Positions 1 through 8,056 of a stretch of DNA of 64,000 nt are shown one piece after another. This DNA is from Sphingobacterium chuzhouense (GTDB lineage: Bacteria > Bacteroidota > Bacteroidia > Sphingobacteriales > Sphingobacteriaceae): assembly GCF_014692525.1 (NCBI RefSeq), contig NZ_JACNYL010000006.1:124001-188000 (forward strand). The letters are read 5' to 3'. Both the position numbers and the translations under genes were made by a program. Below the pieces are notes generated by a model that did not search any database, was not told where the DNA came from, and was given only the letters and a program-made list of their open reading frames with translations. The first letter of the stretch is position 1. The number at the start of each line of letters is the position of its first letter.

Positions 1-607
1 ATTCCCCTTCTTCCGGTAGCAGTTCCAACGCTTTGTGCAGGTCGGTAAATATCCTTATATATGTATCCTCCAAATTGGATCGTCCAATGGTGATTTCCGA
101 ATCTGAATCCATTCTCAACACGAGCCCTAACCCATTATTTTGACCTGTTACCGAATAAGAATTACAATAAATCTGGGCCAGGTTAAACAGCATCCAACCC
201 CGTATGAAAAGCGCTTCGCCTTCCAATTGCTTTCTCAACCTAACATCCCCTCCATCTATCCTTTCCAATGCTTCCAGTACTACATTGGCTATGCTGATGG
301 CCTGATAAGGGTTACTCCAACTGGCACCATCCAAGCCTTGATCGTTCCATAGGTAGGTATTCTGGAAAATTTGCGGCATGGATGTGAGCGCTTCGTAGGT
401 CGTCTCCAGATCATCCGACGCTACCTGCAGTGCCATGGGATATATATTATTAATACTCTCCTCCCTGTCCAGTATCGCCCGCAAGTCTTTCAGTGTATGC
501 GGTTGGGCCAATGTACTATATGGCTTGGCATCCAAAAATCGCTCACAGGCAGTCCATATCGAACATCCTGCTATTAATAAAAGCATTGTAATTATTCTAT
601 CTTTCAT
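1..607 (-). CDS. SusD/RagB-family outer-membrane nutrient-binding lipoprotein (partial, N-terminal part)
   Basis: The frame starts at ATG 607 and runs off the left edge, so only about 202 residues are visible. The start lies 10 nt after the stop of the SusC gene, the usual susCD order. The N-terminus is a lipoprotein signal with a canonical LIAGC lipobox (Cys15); a second Cys (21) stands just before ERFLD, where SusD proteins often begin. Further on come the helical repeats of the family, for example GEALFIRGWMLFNLAQIY, which resembles the SusD TPR-like segment. SusD proteins sit on the outer surface as a lid over the SusC barrel and bind glycans or other large nutrients. The substrate cannot be told from this part. 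Family assignment is firm; the rest of the gene is outside the window. Confidence 0.9.
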   Translation of the reverse strand, partial: MKDRIITMLLLIAGCSIWTACERFLDAKPYSTLAQPHTLKDLRAILDREESINNIYPMALQVASDDLETTYEALTSMPQIFQNTYLWNDQGLDGASWSNPYQAISIANVVLEALERIDGGDVRLRKQLEGEALFIRGWMLFNLAQIYCNSYSVTGQNNGLGLVLRMDSDSEITIGRSNLEDTYIRIFTDLHKALELLPEEGE

Positions 608-617
608 TGCTCCGTAA

Positions 618-3600
618 TTAAAGGTTTAAGGTAACTCCAAATGAATACCTCCGCACCGGCGGTAGATCAAAATAATCCGTATCTATATCGTCTTTATTAG
701 CGCGCCACAGCAACCCTAGGTTGTTGACCTTCAAGAAAATTCTGATATCTGTATGTCTTCTATAAGGTCTTACCGTAAAGCGATAATCTAGCCCCACGTC
801 CTGCAAACGGATAAGATCCCCCCGGATAATATTAGGCTCCGAGGCCGCGTAGAATCGATCCCGATTGTTTACGGCAGGGTAAGTCATCGACGGCACCGTT
901 GTCTGTTGTTCATCACCCGGATTTTGCCACCTTTTTGAATAATCCGCATGTCCTCCTCCCCATGTGTTAAAAAGGCTGTTATAGGCTATTGTATTTTTTT
1001 GCGTATAGTGACCGAACTTATAGGCAATCAGAAACGATAGCGTGAGGTTTTTCCATGTTAAACTTTGCATCAGTGACCCGTAGTAGGGAGGTAACGCGGT
1101 TCCATGATATCTCAAGTTCTGTACGGAATCCCTAAGCATATTGTTATAGTCTTTAGAAATTTCATCGTTCAACCATCCCTGTGGATCACCCGTCTCCGAA
1201 TCCAATCCTGCAAACCTAAAAGAAAAGACCGGATATAGTTCCCTGTCGAGTACTGGCCTAGCCATCGACCTGCCTGATGATTCAGCATAAAACGATCCCG
1301 TAACATTTGAACCAAAGAATTTGGTTACGTGGGTTCGACTCCTGGAAAAATTGAATGTACTCTGTCCCGATAATCCGCCCATTTTATATCTTCCTGTTAA
1401 TCTGGCATCTATTCCCTTGCCTTTCAACTCCGCTACATTTCTCGTGATTGATGAAAAGCCTGTCGTAATATCCATCATATCTGTCGATAGAAGGTCAGAT
1501 GATTTTTTATCGTATATTTCAAAAGAGCCACTGATCGCATTTTTTAGCAGTGAAAAGTCCAGTCCCAGATTCATCATGCGCACATCCTCCCACCGTAAAT
1601 TAGGGTTGGAAAGCGTGGTTACTATAGCGTTCGGCCACTGGTTAATTGATGTCGATGAAGGAGACTGGTACGAGATAATCGGCAGCGTGTTGGCCACTCC
1701 ACCTGAATTGCCGCTATGTCCATATGTAGCTCTCAGTTTCAAGCTATTGATCCAATCGGAACTCTTCAAAAAAGATTCATTGTGCGCTAACCAACTTGCA
1801 CCGACGGACCACAGCGGATTCCATTTATCGTTCGTACTTACACCGAACAGGTTGGATGCGTCCCGCCTTGTCGAGAAACTCAGACCATATTTATTATCCA
1901 AGGTATACCCCATGTTGAAATAAAACGAAACAAAACGTTGTGTCTGCCCCCCATGGCTACCTTCAAGATTCACCGGAATTCGGCTGTTTGATGCGAGACC
2001 GTCGAATATAGGATAGGTACCGATGACATCGACTATCTGGCTGATCATTAAATTTTCATCATATCCCAATACGGTAAATCCTTTTGTATCAACCTGCCTA
2101 TCCGACACCTCCCCTCCGAGCAACATCGTTATTTCATGTCTATTAGCTATGTTTTTGTGATAGTTAGCCTGTCCCCGAAGGTTATAAGATCGCATTGTCT
2201 GTATATTTGACGAACGCATACCGCCCAAGGGAACAATATGTTTTATATTGCCACCGTCTATCTGTGTATATCTGTTGATCAGATTACGCATAAAAAATGA
2301 ATCCTCCCCTCTTAGGGTACCATATTCAAAGGGTTGGTTTTCAAAATTGTATAGCATATTTAACGAGAGACCGTCCATGGGTTGATACTGAAAGGACAAC
2401 TGTGCCTGGATATGGTTCCGTAGACTACTTGATTCCGTCTGCGTCATTTCATCCGCCGGGTAATACATCCAATCCAATAACGGTAGGTCCTGCAGTGTTT
2501 TTATATATTCCAGGTTATAGTTCCTTGGGATAGGTAATGCCTCCTTGTTCTCGCCCCGAAATTGGACATAAGGATAAATAGTGGATCTACTCCCACCGGG
2601 GGAAAATCCGTACTCCATGAGATCCCCATAACTTTCCCTGCGCTGATTAGTATAGTTCAGCCTGCCTTCAACAGAGAGTTTAGGACTCAACTGCAAACTC
2701 GTCACTGAACGTATGCTAAGCCTATTACTTTTATCGCCCGGCTGGCTGCCCATGCTTTTGTCATATCCGATGGTAAGCCTATGGCTTCCTCTTTGAAAAC
2801 GATTACTTAGGGCCATGTGGTGCTGTTCAAGAAAGGGGTTACGATAGAACAGATCCAAAAGCTCATGTCTATAATCGATGTTACGATAACGATCAATCGC
2901 CGTCTCCATTCCCTGCAGGCCTATAGCCCCCATCTTTTCTTGGTACATTAACTCCACGACAGGTGAAAATATCGTGTTCTTTTTAGTTCTCTCCGCTCCC
3001 AAATATGTGGGGTCATAATGTCCCTTTCCAAATAGGAATCGTTCGATATCTATAAAATCCGAAGTGGACAGGTCAGGATTGTAAAACAAATCCGGTTTGC
3101 CGCTGATATTGATATTGCTGCTATAATCTATACTGACGCGTTCTCTTCCGGTTGCACCCTTTGTTGTAATAACGATGACACCGTTTCCGGCCCTTGCCCC
3201 CCATATCGATGCAGCTGCGGCGTCTTTTAGCAGGGTTACCGATTCGATATCGTTTGGATTTATATTGGCGATATCGCCCTGATAGGGGAAATTGTCCACG
3301 ACAATCAATGGCCCTGTCATGGTAGAAGACAGCGTGCTTATTCCACGGATATTGAGTTCTGGCGTACCGGATCTATTGTCGAACTGCAGACCCGGCGTCA
3401 GGCCTTCCAACCGCTCCAATATATTACTCCCTGTCCGTGTTTCCAAAGCCTCTCTGTCCATGTGCTCAAAACTGCCCGTTGCCCGCTCTTTCGGAAGGTT
3501 CTGATAACCTGTCGAAACGATAACTTCTTCAATCTCGGAGATGGACTGCTTCAAGGTAATAACTATTTCTTGTTTCTTTTTATCAAAGTAACGGACAGCA

Positions 3601-3830
3601 CTTTGATAGCCCACATGCTGAAATGTGAGATAACCATTGTCCCGTATAGTAATGATCTCAAACCGGCCTTCCTTATCTGTAGAAACTGCGCTGGCCTGCC
3701 CCTGTTCTGCTACGGTCACTTCGGGTATCCCATTGCCAACGCTATCAAGCACCGATCCTACGATGTGTACCTGTCCATGCGCAATTGCACTCGCCCCCAG
3801 TATATATACAAATATCATGATGTACCTCAT
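618..3830 (-). CDS. SusC/RagA-family TonB-dependent outer-membrane transporter
   Basis: A 1070-residue protein with a signal peptide (about 1-19, ending near AHGQ), a carboxypeptidase-regulatory-like beta-sandwich (about 20-105, VLDSVGNGIPEVTV ... VGYQSAVRYF), a TonB plug (about 110-225, including LEGLTPGLQFDNRSG, LNIRGISTL and the SusC-typical IESVTLLKDAAAASIWGARA), then a long beta-barrel ending in an aromatic strand (RRYSFGVTLNL). Length and domain order are normal for SusC. It would import a ligand captured by the neighbouring SusD, energised by TonB-ExbBD. Its ATG overlaps the stop of the TlpA-like gene upstream by 4 nt, which suggests translational coupling. No ECF sigma/anti-sigma pair is next to it, so its inducer is unclear. 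Confidence 0.93.
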   Translation of the reverse strand: MRYIMIFVYILGASAIAHGQVHIVGSVLDSVGNGIPEVTVAEQGQASAVSTDKEGRFEIITIRDNGYLTFQHVGYQSAVRYFDKKKQEIVITLKQSISEIEEVIVSTGYQNLPKERATGSFEHMDREALETRTGSNILERLEGLTPGLQFDNRSGTPELNIRGISTLSSTMTGPLIVVDNFPYQGDIANINPNDIESVTLLKDAAAASIWGARAGNGVIVITTKGATGRERVSIDYSSNINISGKPDLFYNPDLSTSDFIDIERFLFGKGHYDPTYLGAERTKKNTIFSPVVELMYQEKMGAIGLQGMETAIDRYRNIDYRHELLDLFYRNPFLEQHHMALSNRFQRGSHRLTIGYDKSMGSQPGDKSNRLSIRSVTSLQLSPKLSVEGRLNYTNQRRESYGDLMEYGFSPGGSRSTIYPYVQFRGENKEALPIPRNYNLEYIKTLQDLPLLDWMYYPADEMTQTESSSLRNHIQAQLSFQYQPMDGLSLNMLYNFENQPFEYGTLRGEDSFFMRNLINRYTQIDGGNIKHIVPLGGMRSSNIQTMRSYNLRGQANYHKNIANRHEITMLLGGEVSDRQVDTKGFTVLGYDENLMISQIVDVIGTYPIFDGLASNSRIPVNLEGSHGGQTQRFVSFYFNMGYTLDNKYGLSFSTRRDASNLFGVSTNDKWNPLWSVGASWLAHNESFLKSSDWINSLKLRATYGHSGNSGGVANTLPIISYQSPSSTSINQWPNAIVTTLSNPNLRWEDVRMMNLGLDFSLLKNAISGSFEIYDKKSSDLLSTDMMDITTGFSSITRNVAELKGKGIDARLTGRYKMGGLSGQSTFNFSRSRTHVTKFFGSNVTGSFYAESSGRSMARPVLDRELYPVFSFRFAGLDSETGDPQGWLNDEISKDYNNMLRDSVQNLRYHGTALPPYYGSLMQSLTWKNLTLSFLIAYKFGHYTQKNTIAYNSLFNTWGGGHADYSKRWQNPGDEQQTTVPSMTYPAVNNRDRFYAASEPNIIRGDLIRLQDVGLDYRFTVRPYRRHTDIRIFLKVNNLGLLWRANKDDIDTDYFDLPPVRRYSFGVTLNL

Positions 3831-4468
3831 AGTCCACCTCCTAATAAATGATGAGCGATACGCTGGTCAAATAAATTCCTGAAGGTCATTATCTGGATTA
3901 TCCCGTTGTTGATCCATACATACAGCGGATAGCCATGATGGGGGAAGAGAGTCTGAAGATACCCATCCTCTATAATGGATGAAAAATTGGACTTGTGCAG
4001 GTTATAATTTCGGCCTATTGGCCCATCAAGCAGTTTCTCGATTCTGGATATATTATCTGTCGTTCTTACCGGATTAACTTTGACGTATGCGAACCTCTCG
4101 GGATGTTGATCTATGGCTTCCTGTATCAGCGTACCGTTCTTTAGGCATGGCGAACACCAGGTTGCCCAAAAACCCAAGATCAATACTTTGTCTTTATACG
4201 TAGATAAATCCTGCCTAACAGTATCTCCGTTTATGTAAAGTAGATGCTTTTCCGTCCAGAACTCGTGCGGTACTTTTTGGCCCACTAACAACGGCCTAAT
4301 CTCGGTTTGCCCTTTGGCAGCCTCCCCGTTCTCGGGAGACTGCGCCTGGGCTGTTGATAGATTAAACAACATGAAACATACTGGTATCGCAAAGTTGAAA
4401 AACGTCCTGCTTCGCTTATATCCGGATTTAAAAAGGCAATACCTCTCCCTATTGCATAATTTCTGCAT
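3827..4468 (-). CDS. TlpA-like thioredoxin-fold protein
   Basis: A thioredoxin-fold protein with the active-site motif WATWCSPC (Cys105 and Cys108 from this start) after a strand reading VLILGFWA, the arrangement of TlpA/ResA periplasmic reductases. A hydrophobic segment (FFNFAIPVCFMLFNL) ending near AQAQ looks like a signal peptide. I chose ATG 4468; an in-frame TTG at 4492 would add 8 residues. The last four bases overlap the start of the SusC gene, so the order is tlpA-susC-susD. Such trios occur in Bacteroidota and may link substrate import to disulfide or redox chemistry, but the specific role here is unknown. The usual TlpA cis-Pro region after the motif is less clear. Confident for the fold, low for the job. 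Confidence 0.8.
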   Translation of the reverse strand: MQKLCNRERYCLFKSGYKRSRTFFNFAIPVCFMLFNLSTAQAQSPENGEAAKGQTEIRPLLVGQKVPHEFWTEKHLLYINGDTVRQDLSTYKDKVLILGFWATWCSPCLKNGTLIQEAIDQHPERFAYVKVNPVRTTDNISRIEKLLDGPIGRNYNLHKSNFSSIIEDGYLQTLFPHHGYPLYVWINNGIIQIMTFRNLFDQRIAHHLLGGGL

Positions 4469-5065
4469 TCTTTTAAATGTTATGCGAAGCAATGGAAAAC
4501 TGTATGAGCAAGGTTCTGCAGCTATCTCGCTGTCCTAGCTTTTACCGCTTCGCGTGTCAGTAAATAAGGTGAAAAAGAATACGCTGAGACGGTCTTCATA
4601 ATCCTTCGATAATCGGTTCTGCATCCGTATTCCTAAGTCGGCTCTACAAAAACCGACCACTCTTTGTTGCTTTACAATAACCAAACGCATCTATCATTAG
4701 GTAATTAGGCAAAAAATCTCTACATTTAAAGTGCGAATTTTAAAGATAGACTGACCATTTGCCAAAATCCAGTTAGGTGCTTTTGATGGTGGTCGGTAAA
4801 GGTGGGAGGCGTAGATTATAACGGCTTTTGTGCTACCGGGCACCGCTATTTCATCCGCTCCCCCACCGTCTCTTTAAACCGCTATTCCGGCGAGCGGATC
4901 ACATTTTTGAAAAGCAGTTTTCGTGTAGGGCGAGGTTTATGCTCTCCTACGGAATGTGGTGCTTTGTTTTGAGTTTTAATTCCTGTTCTTTTCATAATCA
5001 TACTTTATGTGGTTAAGAAAAATTCGGAGTCTGATGGAGAAGAGAGGAGGTTTCTGAAAAAGGAA

Positions 5066-5134
5066 GAGCTCCTACCTTCATCCGCCCCAGTACGGTACTA
5101 GCAAAGACCACGACGCAGAATCCAGTAGGAGCTC
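5066..5134. repeat. Nested inverted repeat (10-bp outer arms, 5-bp inner hairpin)
   Basis: GAGCTCCTAC at 5066-5075 is perfectly complementary to GTAGGAGCTC at 5125-5134. Inside lies a second palindrome, AGTAC-G-GTACT at 5089-5099. A further partial copy of the arm (AGCTCCTA) follows near 5170-5177. This could be a folded RNA, a REP-like element or the end of a lost mobile element. No transposase lies beside it. Confidence 0.55.
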
Positions 5135-5180
5135 ACCCCATATGCGCAAATGTACAAAATGGGATTGACAGCTCCTAAAG

Positions 5181-5243
5181 GTCTCGTGTCCAAAAAATTG
5201 CTAGTTCTTACCGGGACGAGACTCTAATCAGAACAAACTGATT
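5181..5243. repeat. Two consecutive stem-loops
   Basis: GTCTCGTGTCC (5181-5191) pairs with GGGACGAGAC (5213-5222) with one bulge. It is followed at once by AATCAG-AACAAA-CTGATT (5226-5243). No T-run follows, so neither looks like a standard terminator. Together with the inverted repeat at 5066-5134 they form a chain of foldable segments upstream of the HTH gene. Confidence 0.5.
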
Positions 5244-5272
5244 ACAAAACAAATATAACAAACTTTATAAAT

Positions 5273-5294
5273 AACAGCAAACTTAAATGCTGTT
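5273..5294. promoter_or_regulatory. Inverted repeat upstream of HTH gene, candidate operator
   Basis: AACAGCA and TGCTGTT form perfect 7-bp arms separated by 8 bp, 24 bp before the likely start of the HTH protein at 5319. Position and size fit an autoregulatory operator for a dimeric Cro/C1-type repressor. This is inference from location only. Confidence 0.4.
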
Positions 5295-5318
5295 TTATAA
5301 AATAAAAATAAAAAAGAA

Positions 5319-5792
5319 TTGATAGACAATAAATTAGAGACCGAGTTTTTTTCGACTTTTATTTTAAAATCTATCTCGAAAAGGTTTTCGGGAAAAGAAA
5401 AGCGTGATTTCGAATTGAGAGTAAAAGAATTATTGGGAACTAGGAAAAACATCTTAGCGAGGAACTTCTATGATGTTATCACATTGTTAGGTCTCGACAT
5501 TGATTTAATTTGTGAAAAACTATTTAAAAAGCACAAGTTCAAGTTGATTCGTCAAGTTGGAGATTCCAGTAATAAGCTACGATTTTTTTTATCCATCTTT
5601 CTCCAAGACGTAACACAGATAGCTTTAGCTACGGGTATTGAGAACTCGAGGCTAACGAGACTTTTAAGTGGTGAATTCAAGAACTTATACCCTGACGAGG
5701 TCTACGGTTTGGCAAAAGCCTTTGACTTAAAACCCAGTCAGCTTTTCGAGTATTTCTATGGTGATGGTGAGCGTCCGGTAGTCGGAGTATAG
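5319..5792 (+). CDS. Cro/C1-type helix-turn-helix protein
   Basis: A 157-residue protein. Residues about 90-147 (FLSIFLQDVTQIALATGIENSRLTRLLSG ... YGLAKAFDLKPSQLFEYFYG) show the pattern of an XRE-type HTH: a helix, the alpha-2 turn alpha-3 recognition unit, then the LAKAFDLKPSQLF stretch typical of the family end. The first 85 residues are charged and of unknown fold. No ATG exists in frame; the best start is TTG 5319, with the frame open back to 5301. The DNA is more AT-rich than the SusC side. It has an inverted repeat just upstream and a terminator just downstream, so it is probably monocistronic and may regulate itself. Targets are unknown. Confidence 0.65.
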   Translation: MIDNKLETEFFSTFILKSISKRFSGKEKRDFELRVKELLGTRKNILARNFYDVITLLGLDIDLICEKLFKKHKFKLIRQVGDSSNKLRFFLSIFLQDVTQIALATGIENSRLTRLLSGEFKNLYPDEVYGLAKAFDLKPSQLFEYFYGDGERPVVGV

Positions 5793-5850
5793 AAAAAAAC
5801 AAATTTTTCACTCCGAGATATTTGCATTTTTGAAAATATTTCACGAGATT

Positions 5851-5887
5851 GGAAATTCATAATTCAGTAGAAGCCCACTAGCGCGCC
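5851..5887. repeat. 37-nt direct repeat, copy 1
   Basis: This segment contains TTCATAATTCA followed by TAGAAGCC and ends in GCGCC. It matches 6916-6952 in the same orientation with a few substitutions and two single-base indels. The two copies bracket about 1.05 kb holding the 48-residue gene and a lipoprotein gene. Confidence 0.55.
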
Positions 5888-5907
5888 CGGCAAAAGTGGG
5901 TTTCTTT
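5871..5907 (+). terminator. Rho-independent terminator after the HTH gene
   Basis: AAGCCCACT (5871-5879) pairs with AGTGGGTTT (5895-5903) as nine base pairs including one G-U, around a GC-rich loop, and runs into TTTCTTT. It lies about 80 bp past the stop of the HTH gene. Confidence 0.65.
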
Positions 5908-5992
5908 CATTTTACTGAAACATCAGCTCGAAATTCGTTACGATCATAAAAATTCATTAAATTAGGATATTATAAACTATAAAAAAACAATT

Positions 5993-6139
5993 ATGAGTGA
6001 TCAAACATTCGCTGGTTTTGCCCAGCAAGCAAAAGCCTTTCATGATAAATGTGACCAACAATATCGGGAGATAATGGATCGGATAGAAGTCAAGCAAAAA
6101 GAAGAAGCAGAAAGGACGAAAATTCAAAATTACATGTAG
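5993..6139 (+). CDS. Small hypothetical protein (48 aa)
   Basis: ATG 5993 to TAG 6137-6139 encodes 48 residues. It begins MSDQTFAGFAQQAKAFHDKC and continues as one strongly charged, helix-favouring stretch rich in Lys, Glu and Gln. An AT-rich leader with an A-tract (TATAAAAAAACAATT) precedes the start, as is common before Bacteroidota genes. I do not recognise the protein. It lies between the two 37-nt direct repeats. The composition is coherent enough to be a real small protein, but chance cannot be excluded at this length. Confidence 0.4.
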   Translation: MSDQTFAGFAQQAKAFHDKCDQQYREIMDRIEVKQKEEAERTKIQNYM

Positions 6140-6224
6140 AGGAAGAAGACAATGACGAAGGAGAGATATGTTTTATAGACTTTATATGCATTAAAAATAG
6201 ACATCAGTTTTACAGCTTTACTGT

Positions 6225-6821
6225 CTAAAAAAGTAGATCAGCGAATTTTTTACATTCCAGCTCGACATCACACTCTACCCATGCTCTTTCCGTGAAATCA
6301 TACAATTTAGCCGCTACGCCCACAATAAACGTATCGTCTTCCATAATTTCGACCGATTTGGCAACAGCTAAATCAGTATATTGATATTTATCGGAAACTT
6401 CGGTTACCTCTACACCACCTGCCGCATCTATACGAAAAGATAACGACAAAAACTGTAGCACGTATGTGCCTAGCCCTGGTTCTCTATTTCCAATCGGACC
6501 AAGCATCTCCTGAAACGGATACGGCGTGATGAGACTTCCTTCGTTCTTGTCTTGATCGTAAGATAATATAGCTGACGTATTAGACAATGGGACGATACGC
6601 TCCAGCGCACCATCTTCTTTGACCAGATAGGATGGAACAACTTCCTGAAGAAGATCTTTCGATTTCAAGCCATCGTTATTTAGATCGACCGCAATAGCCG
6701 ATTGCATCGCAACAACATGATACTTTCCTGACAAGCGCTCCGTAGTAGGTGCATCATCTGTTTTACTGCACGACAGGAAGAAACCTAAAGAAAGAATAAT
6801 AAAAATGGCTTGCGTGTTCAT
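6225..6821 (-). CDS. Hypothetical lipoprotein
   Basis: A 198-residue protein with a short lipoprotein signal (IFIILSLGFFLSC, lipid Cys18), followed by SKTDDAPTT, an acidic start typical of exported Bacteroidota lipoproteins. The next part, RLSGKYHVVAMQSAIAVDLNNDG, resembles lipocalin-like or DUF5004-type lipoproteins that begin with a 'G-x-W/Y' strand and contain a DLNNDG calcium-loop-like motif. The remainder alternates in a beta pattern. I cannot name a function. The gene stands alone between two short intergenic regions and points toward the 48-residue gene on the other strand. Confidence 0.7.
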   Translation of the reverse strand: MNTQAIFIILSLGFFLSCSKTDDAPTTERLSGKYHVVAMQSAIAVDLNNDGLKSKDLLQEVVPSYLVKEDGALERIVPLSNTSAILSYDQDKNEGSLITPYPFQEMLGPIGNREPGLGTYVLQFLSLSFRIDAAGGVEVTEVSDKYQYTDLAVAKSVEIMEDDTFIVGVAAKLYDFTERAWVECDVELECKKFADLLF

Positions 6822-6915
6822 GATCTAAAGATAGTGAATTATTTCTTAGCCGACGCAACAACGTGCTATTTTTCTGATGGACACATAGCATGTAAATGCT
6901 ACAACCACAGAACTA

Positions 6916-6952
6916 GGAATTCATAATTCAATTAGAAGCCTACAGTGCGCCG
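6916..6952. repeat. 37-nt direct repeat, copy 2
   Basis: This is the second copy of the repeat at 5851-5887, sharing TTCATAATTCA, TAGAAGCC and the terminal GCGCC. Its last part can fold as CTAC-agtgcgcc-GTAG. It lies downstream of the small minus-strand gene ending at 6971. Confidence 0.55.
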
Positions 6953-6970
6953 TAGATGATTCCTGTGAAT

Positions 6971-7180
6971 TTATAAAGTATCCAAAACCTCTACTTTTTC
7001 AAACTTTATAAACGTCCAAGCAGTTTTTCCCTTCTCGTACCAAACCTTGTAAGTGTGTTTTGGTGGAACAGTAAAATTGAAAGTCAGTTCTGTCTCTGCA
7101 TCGTTCTTCGGAATAAAAGTCGGCAGGAGCGAGTCAGCGATCTCTTTAATTTGTTTATCGTTCAGCATACTTTTTACCAT
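6971..7180 (-). CDS. Small hypothetical protein (about 69 aa)
   Basis: The sequence runs MVKSMLNDKQIKEIADSLLP, then a beta-rich part with ELTFNFTVPPKHTYKVWYEKG and WTFIKFEKVEV. I do not recognise the family. ATG 7180 is my choice; GTG 7219 (13 residues longer) and ATG 7168 are alternatives. It follows the HTH/coiled-coil gene on the same strand with a short gap, so the two may be co-transcribed. Its regular amphipathic pattern suggests a real small soluble protein. Confidence 0.5.
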   Translation of the reverse strand: MVKSMLNDKQIKEIADSLLPTFIPKNDAETELTFNFTVPPKHTYKVWYEKGKTAWTFIKFEKVEVLDTL

Positions 7181-7229
7181 TAATTTCAGCGAATTTACGA
7201 CATTCCATCTATACTTCACATATTACCCA

Positions 7230-7643
7230 CTAAGCGTCCGGCGTTGCTTCACGTTTTTCCCGTGCTTGCAGTTTGAGTTCCAATCGGGCTACTTTGTCCA
7301 TCAAGAGATTACGATGTGCTTGGATTTGCGCATTTTTCTCTTCAAGCTCCCGCAACTGATCTTGTAGGATGATCACCCTTTTTAATAATTGATTTTCCTT
7401 CACAATGTATTCGTTAACAGCAGGGGCTTGTGCAGTCTCTTCACTTATTGTATTCCGACTATATTCATTATCCCGGAATAGGGGCGAAAAAGCCTTCATC
7501 CAGCTGACAATTGTGCGTTTATCTTTTACGCCATATTTCTTCATAGCATCTTCCAGGAGCAAGTCTCCGGAAAAAATAGCCTTCACGGCTTCTATCTGCA
7601 CATCTTTTTTACTCTTTTTCATGTATGTTTTCGCATCTAACAT
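7230..7643 (-). CDS. HTH/coiled-coil protein resembling an IS transposase OrfA
   Basis: From ATG 7643 the protein has 137 residues (start uncertain; ATG 7622 and an upstream ATG 7757 are in frame). Residues about 10-55 (QIEAVKAIFSGDLLLEDAMKKYGVKDKRTIVSWMKAF) form an HTH like that of IS3-type OrfA proteins. The second half has heptad leucines (ENQLLKRVIILQDQLRELEEKNAQI ... LMDKVARLELKLQ), a leucine-zipper coiled coil, also as in OrfA. No OrfB with a DDE core lies next to it and I see no terminal inverted repeats. It is therefore either a solitary IS remnant or a gene kept as a DNA-binding regulator. Confidence 0.6.
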   Translation of the reverse strand: MLDAKTYMKKSKKDVQIEAVKAIFSGDLLLEDAMKKYGVKDKRTIVSWMKAFSPLFRDNEYSRNTISEETAQAPAVNEYIVKENQLLKRVIILQDQLRELEEKNAQIQAHRNLLMDKVARLELKLQAREKREATPDA

Positions 7644-7757
7644 TTCTTTTGAAAGCAATATATGTTGTTTCTCAATAAACGTAGCACAAACAACTTTTAT
7701 ATATCCAGTTTTCAAAACAATGCATACATGTAATCCTAAAACTATGCCAAAAGACAA

Positions 7758-8056
7758 TAAGTTTGTTTAAGCCAAATTATTGTTATTGCAACTAATAAAA
7801 AATATTTCCAGATTTTTTGACGACGGAACCCCTTCATAGCACACGCTTGAAAAGCATTTTTTTATGTCTTCCATATTGGTTCGTCCCTATTTATAGTCGT
7901 CTATCTTTTCACGAATTTTAACATATAGCGGCATCATCGATTCCTGCCATATTTTCATACAAGTATGGTAATTGTGCCTCCTAGCCAATATAGGGCTACT
8001 TGATATAGCTGCATAAAATACCTACATTTACCATTTTATCGCTAGCATTTATTTCA
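7758..8056. other. Divergent intergenic region
   Basis: These 299 bp separate two divergently oriented genes. The right end contains the candidate promoter at 8000-8030. Nothing else stands out. Confidence 0.5.
8000..8030 (+). promoter_or_regulatory. Candidate Bacteroidota-type promoter
   Basis: TTG at 8000-8002, a 20-nt spacer, then TACATTTA (8023-8030), one base off the -7 consensus TAnnTTTG. It would place transcription start about 20 nt before ATG 8057. Confidence 0.4.

Larger units (their letters stand above)
4493..5318. other. About 820 bp without a convincing gene; hairpin-rich
   Basis: No frame here looks like a functional gene. A plus-strand frame without ATG stays open from 4787 to 4972 and could be the decayed end of a gene, but I do not recognise it. 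From 5066 on the segment is full of inverted repeats (listed separately), and a GTCGG/CCGAC pair lies near 4637-4655. The minus-strand promoter of the tlpA-susCD operon must lie in the left part, but I found no good -33/-7 match there. Confidence 0.5.

Noticed and set aside
1321..1923. Long plus-strand open frame of 200 codons inside the SusC gene
   Set aside because: It is antisense to a firmly identified receptor gene and shows no family resemblance; it reflects codon composition of the opposite strand.
4493..4760. Promoter for the tlpA-susCD operon
   Set aside because: The best minus-strand candidate in this stretch has a poor -7 match (TGCGTTTG), so I did not list it as a feature.
4828..5016. 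Plus-strand open frame of 62 codons
   Set aside because: Cys- and His-rich, no leader signal, and another overlapping frame (4787-4972) is open as well. Neither resembles a known protein.
7405..7770. Plus-strand frame of 121 codons
   Set aside because: It lies antisense to the HTH/coiled-coil gene and has no recognisable feature.
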